Assembly (NCBI GenBank): GCA_039090855.1
Contig: CM077005.1
Coordinates: 16,779,921-16,843,920 of the forward strand
Reading direction: 5' to 3'
DNA length: 64,000 nucleotides
Source: Macrothele yani
Taxonomy: Eukaryota; Arthropoda; Arachnida; Araneae; Macrothelidae
Notes under the pieces: model-generated
Told to the model about the DNA's origin: nothing
The model's database searches: none
The model's input: only the letters and a program-made list of their open reading frames with translations
Position numbers and translations under genes: made by a program
Shown: positions 35,021-44,890 of the stretch, in pieces
Numbering within the stretch: the first letter of the stretch is position 1
Layout of the letters: every line of letters starts with the position of its first letter

Positions 35021-36515
35021 ATCGGCAGTTTCGACGTAGTTTCTCTTTATCCATCGATCCCCGTACCTGAAGCCATCAGAACATTGAAAGAGGCTATATC
35101 TAATTCATTGGTTTATTCTCAGGAGTCTTGCCTCAGCATCTTCAAATTAATGAACTTGGTCTCAAATTCCAGCTACTTCAGTTTCCGAGGGCAAATTTAT
35201 AAGCAAGTAAATGGCGCTCCGATGGGATCTTCGCTCTCAGCCGTCCTTGCGGAAGCAATACTTCGCCCCATTGAGCAACATATATTCACCAACATCACCC
35301 CAAGACCTACCACCTGGCTACGATACGCAGACGACATATTTTTCATATGGCCACACGGAAAGGAGACTCCCGTTTTTCCTCGATAAAATAAATTGTATAC
35401 ACCCTACAATCAATTTCACCATGGAGCTTGAACACAATGGTACCTTACCTTATCTCGACGTCTCAGTGAGAAAATCGTATGACAACCGCCTTCATACGGA
35501 AGTCTATTATAAACCCACCTCCGTTCCCAACCTGATGCTCCGCAGTTCATTCTGCCCTGATGATTACAAGACCGCCTTATTCCGTTCACGAATTAGAAGA
35601 GCCTTCGCTGTCTCATCCGATGCCCGTTCTAGACAATCCGAACTAAGAAACATCGTCGAATTGGCCACTGAGGCAGGATATACTTCGAACCAGATGCATA
35701 ACTCTATCGAGAAAGCCAGAACCAGCAGTGCTAATAATATTTCTATGCCGCAACTTCGCTACCTGGGCTCTATTCCCTACATACCAAATATTTCCTATCA
35801 ACTCAAAAATGCGCTCAGAAGGATGAACTTCGGTGTCGGCATAAGGTCTCCGGCATCTTTATACACAATGCTTAAGAGAAATATTGACAAGCCCCCTCTT
35901 CTCAATGAGGCAGGCATTTATGCCATCCTACTAAAATATCCGGACGGCTCCAGGCGATACTACATCGGAATGACCAAACGTTCGTTTGGAATTAGAATCA
36001 GCGAACATAAAATGGATACAAGAGACTGGAAAATAACCACTGCCCTATCAAGAGAAGTCAAGTTCAAGTCCGCCGATCCTATATGGAGTGATGCAAAGAA
36101 ATTAGCTTCATACTCCACACCCAAATCTACTGCCATTCGCGAAACCTTGGAAACTTTGACCAGCTGCGAGGCTTGCAACGATAGCATCTCTCTGGAGTTA
36201 CCACGTATTTGGAATCAATTCTTCAAATAATGCTGAGATTTCTACCATAGTATCGCGTGCCTTACCAACGTGACCTTGTTTCTTGGAAATATCACGTTTG
36301 CTCCTAATAATTTATTGTCTAGTCAAGTCACTGCGTTTAAAGTGTTGAAACGTTCTATTATCCTGTTTGCAGTTAGCTGTCTGCCTTCCTTGAGAAAGCC
36401 ATCTGGTTGATGTGCGAAAGCTTGGAAATTTTGATTATTTATTCTACGCCAATAAATTTTCGGATTTTTAGTATATAGTTATACTATTTTGAGTTTAATT
36501 TGGTGTACAGTTCCT
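35021..36515 (+). mobile_element. Penelope-like retroelement 1 (5' truncated)
   Basis: Contains RT and GIY-YIG endonuclease coding sequence (about 35055-36230) and a 3' region of about 280 bp that recurs as a solo piece at 32455-32660. The N-terminal part of the RT is missing. No TSD was identified. Confidence 0.85.
35055..36230 (+). pseudogene. Penelope RT plus GIY-YIG endonuclease, one frameshift
   Basis: Penelope-like elements encode a telomerase-related RT fused to a GIY-YIG nuclease that cuts the target. Here the RT core begins near VPEAIRTLKEAISNSL and reads FRGQIYKQVNGAPMGSSLSA, then the catalytic LRYADDIFFIW (about 35318-35350), then the thumb with LPYLDVSV. Near 35355-35375 the frame shifts, and the second frame is open to the TAA at 36228-36230. 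The GIY-YIG domain begins with AGIYAILLKYPDG (about 35910) and RYYIGMTKRSFGIRISEHK (about 35958), retaining the GIY, YIG, Arg and His residues. 5' truncation removes the RT N-terminus. Confidence 0.88.
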
Positions 36516-37125
36516 ACTTTTTGAATTAGTTTAGGAGGTTGCCATAATTGGGACTTCATCCCACATTGGAAAATACTAACCTCACACTTGCCAACTTTTA
36601 CAGATTTCTGCTTAATTTTACTGATTTACGGATACAGGTCTTTTTTTATGGATTTTTTAATAATTGGATTGCTCAATCAAAATATTTCAATCCCCTGGAA
36701 CCATCCGCTTAGATTTTCTACCAAACCTTGTTGTAAGCGCTGTGTCACATGATGATGTCTTTGACTCGCAGTCTTCGTGACGTCATGTGGTAGCTCTCTC
36801 CACAGGAGTGCTCAAGTGACGTTCTGACCAGAGTACGCCAAAATTCGCAATTACACATCTAGTAAGCATCGAAATTTTACCAACACATAAAAATATGCAT
36901 CGGAAGTTTTTCTCGACTTGTAAAAATATGCATCTGTAATATTTTCTTGCCGCGTAAAACTGTGCATCGAAGAATTTTACCTATTTGTAAAAATATGCAT
37001 CAAAACAGTATTTCGTCTTTTAGAAACGGAAGTAAACGAAATAAAGATTTTTTCCGTAATCATAAAATTACGATTGATTTTTTCTGTAATTGTAAAATTA
37101 CGTTTGATTTTTTCTGTAATCGTAA

Positions 37126-37199
37126 AATACTGGACACAGGCAACATCACAGGAAAAATAAATCTTTCTTTTTCCTGTGATGTTGTCTGTGTCCAGTATT
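37126..37199. repeat. Hairpin with 31-bp arms inside the hAT-like arm
   Basis: 37126-37157 and 37168-37199 are complementary except for one position, with a 10-nt loop. The outer sequence AATACTGGACACAG recurs in weaker form near 37540 and 48996, so the arm is part of a family-specific repeat. Confidence 0.85.
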
Positions 37200-37951
37200 G
37201 TTTATATATAATTTTATTCCATAAATATGTGTATTTCAGTTTGAAAAGAAGGAAACATTTCCGAAAATGGAAATTCGACTGTGAAAACTTTTGCCGTAAT
37301 CTTTAGGCATGACAGTGCGACAGCTTCGAGAAATTTCTGTTTTCCCGTCATAATTTGGGTTATCCTTGAGATCGACATATAAATGAATAGAAATTTTGGG
37401 GCAATTAGTAGTGCTGGGAAGATGTTTTCCGCCTGAAACTTTCTGAACTTTGAAAAGCGGAAGTTTCGTCTTTCAAAACTTTCGAAAACGGAAGTTAGAC
37501 GCAGTGAAGATTTCTCCCGTAATCGTAGTTTTATTTTTCATGTGATGTTTCCTCTACCTAGTATTGTTGTTAAATATCATTTTATTTCATAAATATTTGT
37601 ATTTCAACTTGAAAAAGGAGGGAAAATGTCCGAAAACGGAAATCTGATGTAGCAGAGATTTCCTCCCGCAACTGTAATTTTTTTCCCCCAAGCATTTCAG
37701 CTTGATTAGGGGGTGGGGTCTGAAAATGAAAGTGACGAAGCTAAAAAATTTGTAAAAATTGATGCGTGGTGTTCAAAAGTATTTATACACTGACTGGGAA
37801 AAAAATCCCAACACCACGAAAACATAGTTGTAGAGGAATGAAATGGTGGCAATACATTTGTATAGGTAACATATTTAATCGATTAAGGTTTCAAAATCAC
37901 AGCTTGATGTAAGCGCGAGAAGAGCCATTTTAAATGTGAAATGCTGGTACG

Positions 37952-38973
37952 TTAATAACCGGTGTAACCGCCAGAGTGTTGAATGGAAGCACGCAAACGT
38001 TCATGCATTGTGTCGTACAGGTGCTGGATGTCAGTTTGTGGGATGGAGTTCCATGCCTGTTGCACTTGGTCGGTCAATACAGGGACGGTTAATGCTGGTT
38101 TGGTGTGACGCTGGAGTTGTCGTCCAATGATGTCCCATACGTGCTCGATTGTTGAAAGATCTGGCGATCTAGCAGGCCACGGCAACATGTCGACATTCTG
38201 TAGAGCATGTTGGGTTACAACAGCGGTATGCGGGTGAGCGTTATCCTGTTGGAAAACACCCCTGGAATGCTGTTCATGAATGGCAGCACAACAGGTTGAA
38301 TCACTAGACCGACGTACAACTGTGCCGTCAGGGTGCATGGAATAATCACGAGAGTGCTCCTGGTGTCATAGGAAATTGTTCCCCAGACCATAACTCCAGG
38401 TGTAGGTCCAGTGTGTCTCGGCCGCAGACAGGTTCGTTGCAGGCGCTCACCTGGCCTCCTTCTAACCAACACACGGCCATCACTGGTGCCCAGGCAGAAC
38501 CGGCGTTCATCAGAAAACACAACAGATCTCCACTCCGTCCTCCAATGAGCTCTAGCTTGACACCACTGATGTCGCAAACGGCAGTGGTTTGGAGTAAGTG
38601 GAATGCACGCTACAGGGCGTCTGGCTCGGAGCTGTCCTTCAAGTAACCGGTTTGTAACAGTTCGTTGTGTCACTGTGGTGGCAACTGCAGCTCGAATTGC
38701 TGCCGCAGACGCGGTACGATGCGCCACAGCCATAAGCCGTACACGGCGGTCTTCCCTCTCAGTAGTGCCACGTGGCCGGCCGAAACCAGGTCTTCTTGAG
38801 GCAGCACATTCCCTTGACCACCGCTGCCAACAATCATGCACAGTGGCTACATTCCTGCCAAGTCGTTCTGCAATATTGCGAAAAGAAAATCCACCTTCTC
38901 GTAGCCCTATTACACGACCTCGTTCAAACTCCGTGAGATGTTGATAATGGCTTCTTCGTCTTCTTAAAGGCAT
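37952..38973 (-). pseudogene. Tc1/IS630-type DDE transposase, one frameshift
   Basis: Cut-and-paste transposase. The first frame (38973-38215) has the paired-like helix-turn-helix region (TEFERGRVIGLREGGFSFRN, then a second HTH with GRNVATVHDCWQRW), an RPRGTTEREDRR linker and the first catalytic Asp in VVFSDERRFCLG. The second frame (38338-37952) has the second Asp in GVFQQDNAHPHTA and the Glu in SPDLSTIEHVWD. I count 32 residues between second Asp and Glu, fewer than the 34 of classical Tc1. A single frameshift near 38240-38330 breaks an otherwise complete ORF of about 340 codons. The start ATG at 38971-38973 is only 12 bp from the Penelope insertion site. Confidence 0.9.
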
Positions 38974-39208
38974 TCTTGACTAACATCAACACACTAGATA
39001 TGATGAAAAGACTATCGTGCTGATTGATATACAAATAAAGAAGATAGCTGTCTAAGCACGAACACTTTAGCTCAAACCAATTACAACACTCAACTGAAGC
39101 TAAGACGTATCACCGGTATCAAAAGTATACACAGTTAAAACCATGACGACACAAATAACTCATTCCATTGAGGTTTAAAAAGGTTTAATGTTAAAAACTT
39201 GCGAGATC

Positions 39209-39241
39209 TTTCGAACCTACGACTTATCGGTTCATCATCAG
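39209..39241 (-). ncRNA. Hammerhead-ribozyme-like core, left Penelope arm
   Basis: On the minus strand, CTGATGA is followed by stem GAACC-loop-GGTTC and then GAAA, the order of a hammerhead catalytic core. Identical to the right-arm copy at 42154-42186. Hammerhead motifs are known from Penelope-like elements. Stems I and III are not convincing. Confidence 0.5.
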
Positions 39242-39800
39242 GCACCAAAACTACTTAAGGTGCACATGAAACGTAGTGGTTATATACAAGTGTGGTTATG
39301 GGCAAAGACGCGCATGCGTACAAGTCGGGACCGTATGAGGTCATAAAATACATACATTTAAAATAACCTGTAGGGTAAAAAACACATAATGGTTGTCATA
39401 AATACAAGAAATATAAAATGAAGGTCAAAGTCCCTCGCCTGAGTTTTATATATGTACAATAAAATCAATGGTTGTCTAGTCTTGTTTCTTGGTTTTTCAG
39501 TAGGTATCGCCAAAAGGTGCTGGTATATTGGATGGAGCTTCATCATTACAACATTGTTCATTCAAATGATAAATATACAAGCTCTCGAGAAACAACAGGC
39601 CATTTTTAGTTTTGGTCAGTCGATAACAGTTTTACATTGTCCCAGCTCAGGATAGTGCTCTCCTTTTAGTACCTCTCGCGCTAAAGAAGTTGTTAGGGCA
39701 TGTGTACGAACACTGTATTTGTGTTCTGTAATTCGTGTCTTTAATGATCTACAAGTGGATCCCACGTAAGAAGTAGACTGTGAGGTAGTTGAGAAAGAGT

Positions 39801-40334
39801 TCAGTGGTACCGAATAAACGCACCGTATTTATCTAAGATTGGTGTCGGATCTCGGTCTGATTTGGTTAAATTGAACAAACTTTCCGAAGAAACACCAAAG
39901 GAACAATCGTATTTTTTGCATGAATTTTGTAAGATCGGTACAATGGTTGGATGGAAGGGAATGGATGCCACGTATTTTATGGTTACTTCATCACGTATTG
40001 GTTGTAACGTAGTGGAGATCCGTCGTTGATACCTGCGTAACAATTTTGTAAATAGATATCCGGGATAACCGGAAACCTTTGTTAGATTGAAAATCCTGTG
40101 TAATTCTAGTTTTAAAGATCTTTTGGTGGATGAATGACTATAAGCCCTACAGATTAAAGATGAAATAGAACTATGTTTGTAGGGAAGTGGCGTGTACGAA
40201 TTATATGGAATGAGGGTAGGTGAACAAGTGGGTTTTAGGTAGACGGAGGTTTGAATGTCATTAGATGGGGTGCGTCGTAATAAAATATCTAAGAACGGAA
40301 GGGAGTTGGAGTTTAGTTTAATTTTGCCAAACAA
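39801..40334 (-). pseudogene. Inverted duplicate of Penelope RT C-terminal region
   Basis: Minus-strand frame from SNSLPFLDILLRRT to PILDKYG, identical over most of its length to the forward copy at 41086-41578 but lacking the catalytic RT motifs. Its 5' end in element sense joins at about 40330 to unrelated orientation, showing it arose by truncated copying. Confidence 0.85.
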
Positions 40335-40344
40335 ATCTGGTATA

Positions 40345-41720
40345 CGAGGACCAATGGGGTCACCTCTTTCCTCCGTCCTGGCAGAAATAGTACTGCAACA
40401 CGTCGAACATACAGTTTTTCATAATGGTACATTCCAACCATTACTCTATATACGATATGTCGACGATGTTTTAGTTTTTTGGCAATACTCACTTAGTGAA
40501 TTAGACACTTTTACTGCCTCTTTATCAATCGTCTTTCCCACTATTTCCTTCACCCAAGAGTTAAATCACTTGCCTCAGTCCTTTCCCCCTTAACCACATC
40601 TTCACCTTTTTCAATTAAGAGTTCTAAGTCCGCCCTGGAACGGATCCATTCCGCTACATCGGGTATTCCATTTCAAATGGCCAGTCTCGATGTAGTTTCC
40701 CTGTTTCCCAATGTCCCTGTGGATGTAGCCATTGACCTGATTACCCCACTACTTCCATCCTTAAACCTCTCTTCTACTGAATCCACTGCTATAGTTTCAG
40801 CCCTGAACCTTATCAAGAACCGGACTTATTTTAAATTTAATAACATCACCTACCGCCAGGATTTCGGTACCCCAATGGGGTCACCTCTTTCCTCCGTCCT
40901 GGCAGAAATAGTACTGCAACACGTCGAACATACAGTTTTTCATAATGGTACATTCCAACCATTACTCTATATACGATATGTCGACGATGTTTTAGTTTTT
41001 TGGCAATACTCACTTAGTGAATTAGACACTTTTACTGCCTCTTTATCAACAGTCTTTCCCACTATTTCCTTCACCCAAGAGTTAGAATCCTCCAACTCCC
41101 TTCCGTTCTTAGATATTTTATTACGACGCACCCCATCTAATGACATTCAAACCTCCGTCTACCTAAAACCCACTTGTTCACCTACCCTCATTCCATATAA
41201 TTCGTACACACCACTTCCCTATAAACATAGTTCTATTTCATCTTTAATCTGTAGGGCTTATAGTCATTCATCCACCAAAAGATCTTTAAAACTAGAATTA
41301 CACAGGATTTTCAATCTAACAAAGGTTTCCGGTTATCCAGGATATCTATTTACAAAATTGTTACGCAGGTATCAACGACGGATCTCCACAACGTTACAAC
41401 CAATACGTGATGAAGTAACCATAAAATACGTGGCATCCATTCCCTTCCATCCAACCATTGTACCGATCTTACAAAATTCATGCAAAAAATACGATTGTTC
41501 CTTTGGTGTTTCTTCGGAAAGTTTGTTCAATTTAACCAAATCAGACCGAGATCCGACACCAATCTTAGATAAATACGGCGTTTATTCGGTACCACTGAAC
41601 TCTTTCTCAACTACCTCACAGTCTACTTTCTTACGTGGGATCCACTTGTAGATCATTAAAGACACGAATTACAGAACACAAATACAGTGTTCGTACACAT
41701 GCCCTAACAACTTCTTTAGC
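40345..41720 (+). pseudogene. Penelope RT plus degraded GIY-YIG domain, forward copy
   Basis: The main frame 40570-41649 reads through SLDVVSLFPNVPVD (RT motif with first catalytic Asp, about 40681), FNNITYRQDFGTPMGSPLSS, catalytic IRYVDDVLVFW (about 40969-41000), then SLPFLDILLRR and the thumb. A frameshift after the GIY-type GVYSVPL (about 41577) moves the second half, SYVGSTCRSLKTRITEHKYS (about 41623-41680), to another frame, so the nuclease is broken. A 220-bp piece carrying the GTPMGSPL-to-YVDD segment is repeated directly upstream (40345-40566). The element is 5' truncated, and the first ATG (40677) is merely internal. Confidence 0.88.
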
Positions 41721-42153
41721 GAGAGGTACTAAAAGGAGAGCACTATCCTGACTGGGACAATGTAAAACTGTTATCGACGACCAAAACTAAAAATGGCCTG
41801 TTGTTTCTCGAGAGCTTTGTATATTTATCATTTGAATGAACAATGTTGTAATGATGAAGCTCCATCCAATATACCAGCACCTTGGCGATACCTACTGAAA
41901 AACCAAGAAACAAGACTAGACAACCATTGATTTTATTGTACATATATAAAACTCAGGCGAGGGACTTTGACCTTCATTTTATATTTCTTGTATTTATGAC
42001 AACCATTATGTGTTTTTTACCCTACAGGTTATTTTAAATGTATGTATTTTATGACCTCATACTGTCCCGACTTGTACGCATGCGCGGTCTTTGCCCATAA
42101 CCACACTTGTATATAACCACTACGTTTCATGTGCACCTTGCGAGTTTTGGTGC

Positions 42154-42186
42154 CTGATGATGAACCGATAAGTCGTAGGTTCGAAA
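42154..42186 (+). ncRNA. Hammerhead-ribozyme-like core, right Penelope arm
   Basis: CTGATGA (42154-42160), stem II GAACC (42162-42166) with GGTTC (42178-42182), then GAAA (42183-42186). An outer pair, CTTGCGAG upstream and CTCGCAAG downstream, could close the structure in this arm only. I have not established a proper stem I or the cleavage site. Confidence 0.5.
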
Positions 42187-42592
42187 GATCTCGCAAGTTT
42201 TTAACATTAAACCTTTTTAAACCTCAATGGAATGAGTTATTTGTGTCGTCATGGTTTTAACTGTGTATACTTTTGATACCGGTGATACGTCTTAGCTTCA
42301 GTTGAGTGTTGTAATTGGTTTGAGCTAAAGTGTTCGTGCTTAGAGAGCTATCTTCTTTATTTGTATATCAACACACTATGTCGAATCTCAACGATAACTA
42401 ACGCTCACAAATGTTACAGCGCGTATTTACAGCAAACCTGCTTTGCATGTTCCGAGGGGCGCTACTAGCGCCACACGTATGTGCCGAGCGCGAAATTTGC
42501 ATAGACTTCATTGTACAGATGTACTCTCACCGCCTGCCAACTGTCATTTATCTAACCCCTTCTTGGTGTTGGGATTTTTTTTTCCGTCAGTG

Positions 42593-43496
42593 TATTTTCA
42601 AAGTTACACTATTTATCTTTAATCAAAAAAAGTGAAAGCTATCATGCATTCATGATGGATAAAATTGCTATCCAAGGGCATTAAAAAAACGATGACGATA
42701 AAGAAATGGGAAGGGAAACAAAGATATCAACAAAATGAAAATTTAAGCAATGGATGCTGTGCAGCTGCAGAAAAACAAATGTAGTTGTGGAACTTGCTGA
42801 GAAGTTTATTAGATATTTTTAGATGCCTATAAGAACCTCAAAAGTGCAATGTTTTCACTTCTGTAACACATTGCTGTTCCATGTGGTCATTACAAAACAA
42901 ATAAATTTAATGTTATTGTTTTAAAATACGGATATTATATTTATTTCTAAAACAAGAAACAAAATGGATCAAAATTCTAAATACATTGAGCGTAGTGAAA
43001 TATTTTTATATGAAAAAATCTGGATTGATTTTTCATAATTGCCTAGTATTTTCGTAAGTATTTTATTTCATCTGTCAATTTTTCTAAAATACTCCCGACT
43101 TTTGAAAATTACTCACTAAATTTTTTCAAAGGACTAAACATACTAGTTTAAAAAAATTCAGGAAAATCTGGTGGTGACGTTAGATGCATGCTCAGAGTCT
43201 GCGATGGTAGCCGTCGCATTTTGTATTTTCCACGGCCGGACTCGATTGAGAGGCCGTGGTATTTCAGTCCCTGTAGACGCTAGTTCATCGTAGCAGTTGA
43301 TTGGTCTCTTGAGAGGGAAATCACAGCCAATGAAAAAGAAGGGTAAAATCTGCATGCACAGTGTTGAGCAATGTTGTAGTGGCAAAATAATACTTTGTGT
43401 GTTGTTTTTAGTGTGTGGTGTTGTTTCTTTGTTGTAGAGTTGAATTACTGGGAGGAGTGAGTTGTCAGTTTAGCTTTTTATGCAAATCTATAAAGA
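42593..43496. other. Right part of the hAT-like element, upstream of its ORF
   Basis: AT-rich to 43140, then a GC-richer stretch with CCAAT-like boxes (near 43300 and 43326) and a small hairpin CCACGGCC/GGCCGTGG (43230-43259), perhaps the transposon promoter. Confidence 0.4.
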
Positions 43497-44060
43497 TGAG
43501 TACTAAGATTATACCATCTCAAAGTTATTTTCAAACTTTTAAGGAAGCATACACTGCAAAGTTCCAGTGTATCAGGAAATCTAATAAAGGTGTAAAATTT
43601 GCATTTTGCGACATTTGCCAAAACGATTTTAACATTGCCCTGTGAGGCAGGAACTATATTTTTTGTCATGCAAATAGTGCCAAACACAAAGGTAATGTGA
43701 AGTGTACTGGTAGTAACTCCAAACTGACTATATTTTTTAAAACATCGGAAAATAGTCAAGGAAATGTAACTCGTGCTGAATTGTTGTTTAAGTCTTTTTT
43801 GATAGAACGCAATGTGCCATTCAGTGCTACCAGCCATCCTGGTCCACTTTTTTGGCAGATGTTTCCGAAAGATGAAACTGCCAAACGTTATGGCTGTGGG
43901 AAGACCAAAACGATGGCGATTGTCCACGAAATGGCTTTAGATTGAACTTCCGCTGTGTGAAGCTTTTACAAGAAGGGCCATTTTCTGCAGCATGTGGTGA
44001 AAGCCATGAAAGTGATTACAATATTATATAATCCTGATATACAAGATGAAGATTAAAAGG
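43497..44060 (+). pseudogene. hAT transposase N-terminal region with BED-type finger
   Basis: The frame from ATG 43497 reads a short leader, then FAFCDICQNDF, a stop at 43642-43644, HANSAKHKGNV (Cys...His of a BED zinc finger), FLIERNVPFSATSHPGPLFWQMF and YGCGKTKTMAIVHEMA, the usual order at the N-terminus of one hAT transposase group. After the stop near 43943 a further stretch, KLLQEGPFSAACGESHESD, continues the family pattern in another frame. The catalytic core and dimerisation domain are absent. Compare the dimerisation domain kept by the element at 48194-50166. Confidence 0.7.
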
Positions 44061-44399
44061 TAGGCCTATGTAATATATGGTTTTGAATGTAATGTGTAGG
44101 TACTCTTAAAGTGAATATTTCCTTTTTACAGGAAATGTTTAGTTTGGTATTGAAACACCACAGGTTTGCAAGGCTAACATTCAACAAAATTAAGATTTTA
44201 CTTAATGGTTTTTTAAATTATTATTTTAAACATAGATAATACTAGTTTAATTATTGTGGCATATGCAGAGATTTTTACTGCATATTTATTTATAATTATG
44301 TTTTGTGGTAAATGGTGTTCATGCAGAAGTTTTACTGATGCATAATTTCCAAAGTTGGCAAGTATGCCATCATTGAACAGTAGAAGAGTGGAAAAGGGT

Positions 44400-44890
44400 T
44401 GCCTTCTCCAACAAATTGAGGTCTCTACGCTTGTCGGTCACATACAATACAGGTGGTGGGAGTTGTCCATGTCTGGGGGATGTTTTCGTGATATGACCTG
44501 GGATTGCTGGTACCACTGGATGGGATGGGTCCCTTATCGCCAATGGGCTGCCTGTCCATCATCGCTGACTACCTGCATCCCTTCATGTTGGACGTTCGTT
44601 AACCCTGGTGGTGATGGTGTCCATCAACAGAGCAATGTGCCCTGCCATGTCACTCAGGGGATGTGTGACTAATTATAGGAACACGACAGCGACGTTTCCA
44701 TTCTCCTTTGGCGGGCGAAATCACATAGAGCATTTGTGGGACTATTGGGATTGACAGGTTCGACGTCCCGGTCCACAACCACGTCATCTCCATGCTCTGC
44801 TTCAGTCCAAATAGGCATGTGTGCCTCGGGCCTCATTGCATCCATGCTACGCCGTTTCACTGCTGTCATCCAGGCCAAGGGTGGTTATTC
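44400..44890 (+). pseudogene. Degenerate Tc1-like transposase fragment
   Basis: Frameshifted plus-strand pieces follow the Tc1 core: SMSGGCFRDMTWD, DGVHQQSNVPCHVT in place of the usual QQDNAPCH, and HIEHLWDYW with the final Glu. The second catalytic Asp is replaced by Ser. No termini seen. Confidence 0.65.

Larger units (their letters stand above)
38997..42366 (+). mobile_element. Penelope-like retroelement 2 with inverted flanking arm, 12-bp TSD
   Basis: Flanked by an exact duplication ATCAACACACTA at 38985-38996 and 42367-42378. The structure is: an inverted 3' half (39029-40330, minus strand), then a forward RT scrap (40345-40566), then a forward copy from the RT core to the 3' end (40570-42366). 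The outer arms, 39029-40330 and about 41085-42366, are ~1.3-kb inverted repeats, nearly identical. Such inverted pseudo-LTR arrangements are characteristic of Penelope elements. The left junction also has 32 extra bases (38997-39028) not in the right arm. Confidence 0.9.
37788..42592 (-). mobile_element. Tc1-like transposon containing a Penelope element
   Basis: The inverted termini CACTGACTGGGAAAAAAATC and, from the right, CACTGACGGAAAAAAAAATC, then CCCAACACCA on both sides, are flanked by TA (37786-37787 and 42593-42594). The transposase is on the minus strand (37952-38973). The element's 5' region is interrupted at 38997-42366 by the Penelope copy, which carries an exact 12-bp duplication. 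Without it the transposon would be about 1.4 kb, the normal size for this group. Confidence 0.92.
36592..44366 (+). mobile_element. Probable hAT-like transposon split by a Tc1 insertion
   Basis: Left edge CACACTTGCCAACTTTT (36592) and right edge, read in reverse, CATACTTGCCAACTTTGG (ending 44366) form candidate inverted termini. The left arm (to 37787) contains internal repeats, for example GTAAAAATATGCATC three times (36864-37002) and a 25-bp unit near GATTTTTTCTGTAAT three times (37047-37126). The right part encodes a BED-finger hAT N-terminus. I found no matching 8-bp duplication, so the boundaries are tentative. The Tc1-like element at 37788-42592 lies inside. Confidence 0.5.

Noticed and set aside
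38603..38944. Plus-strand ORF in the Tc1 transposase region
   Set aside because: It is antisense to a clear DDE transposase and has no domain of its own.
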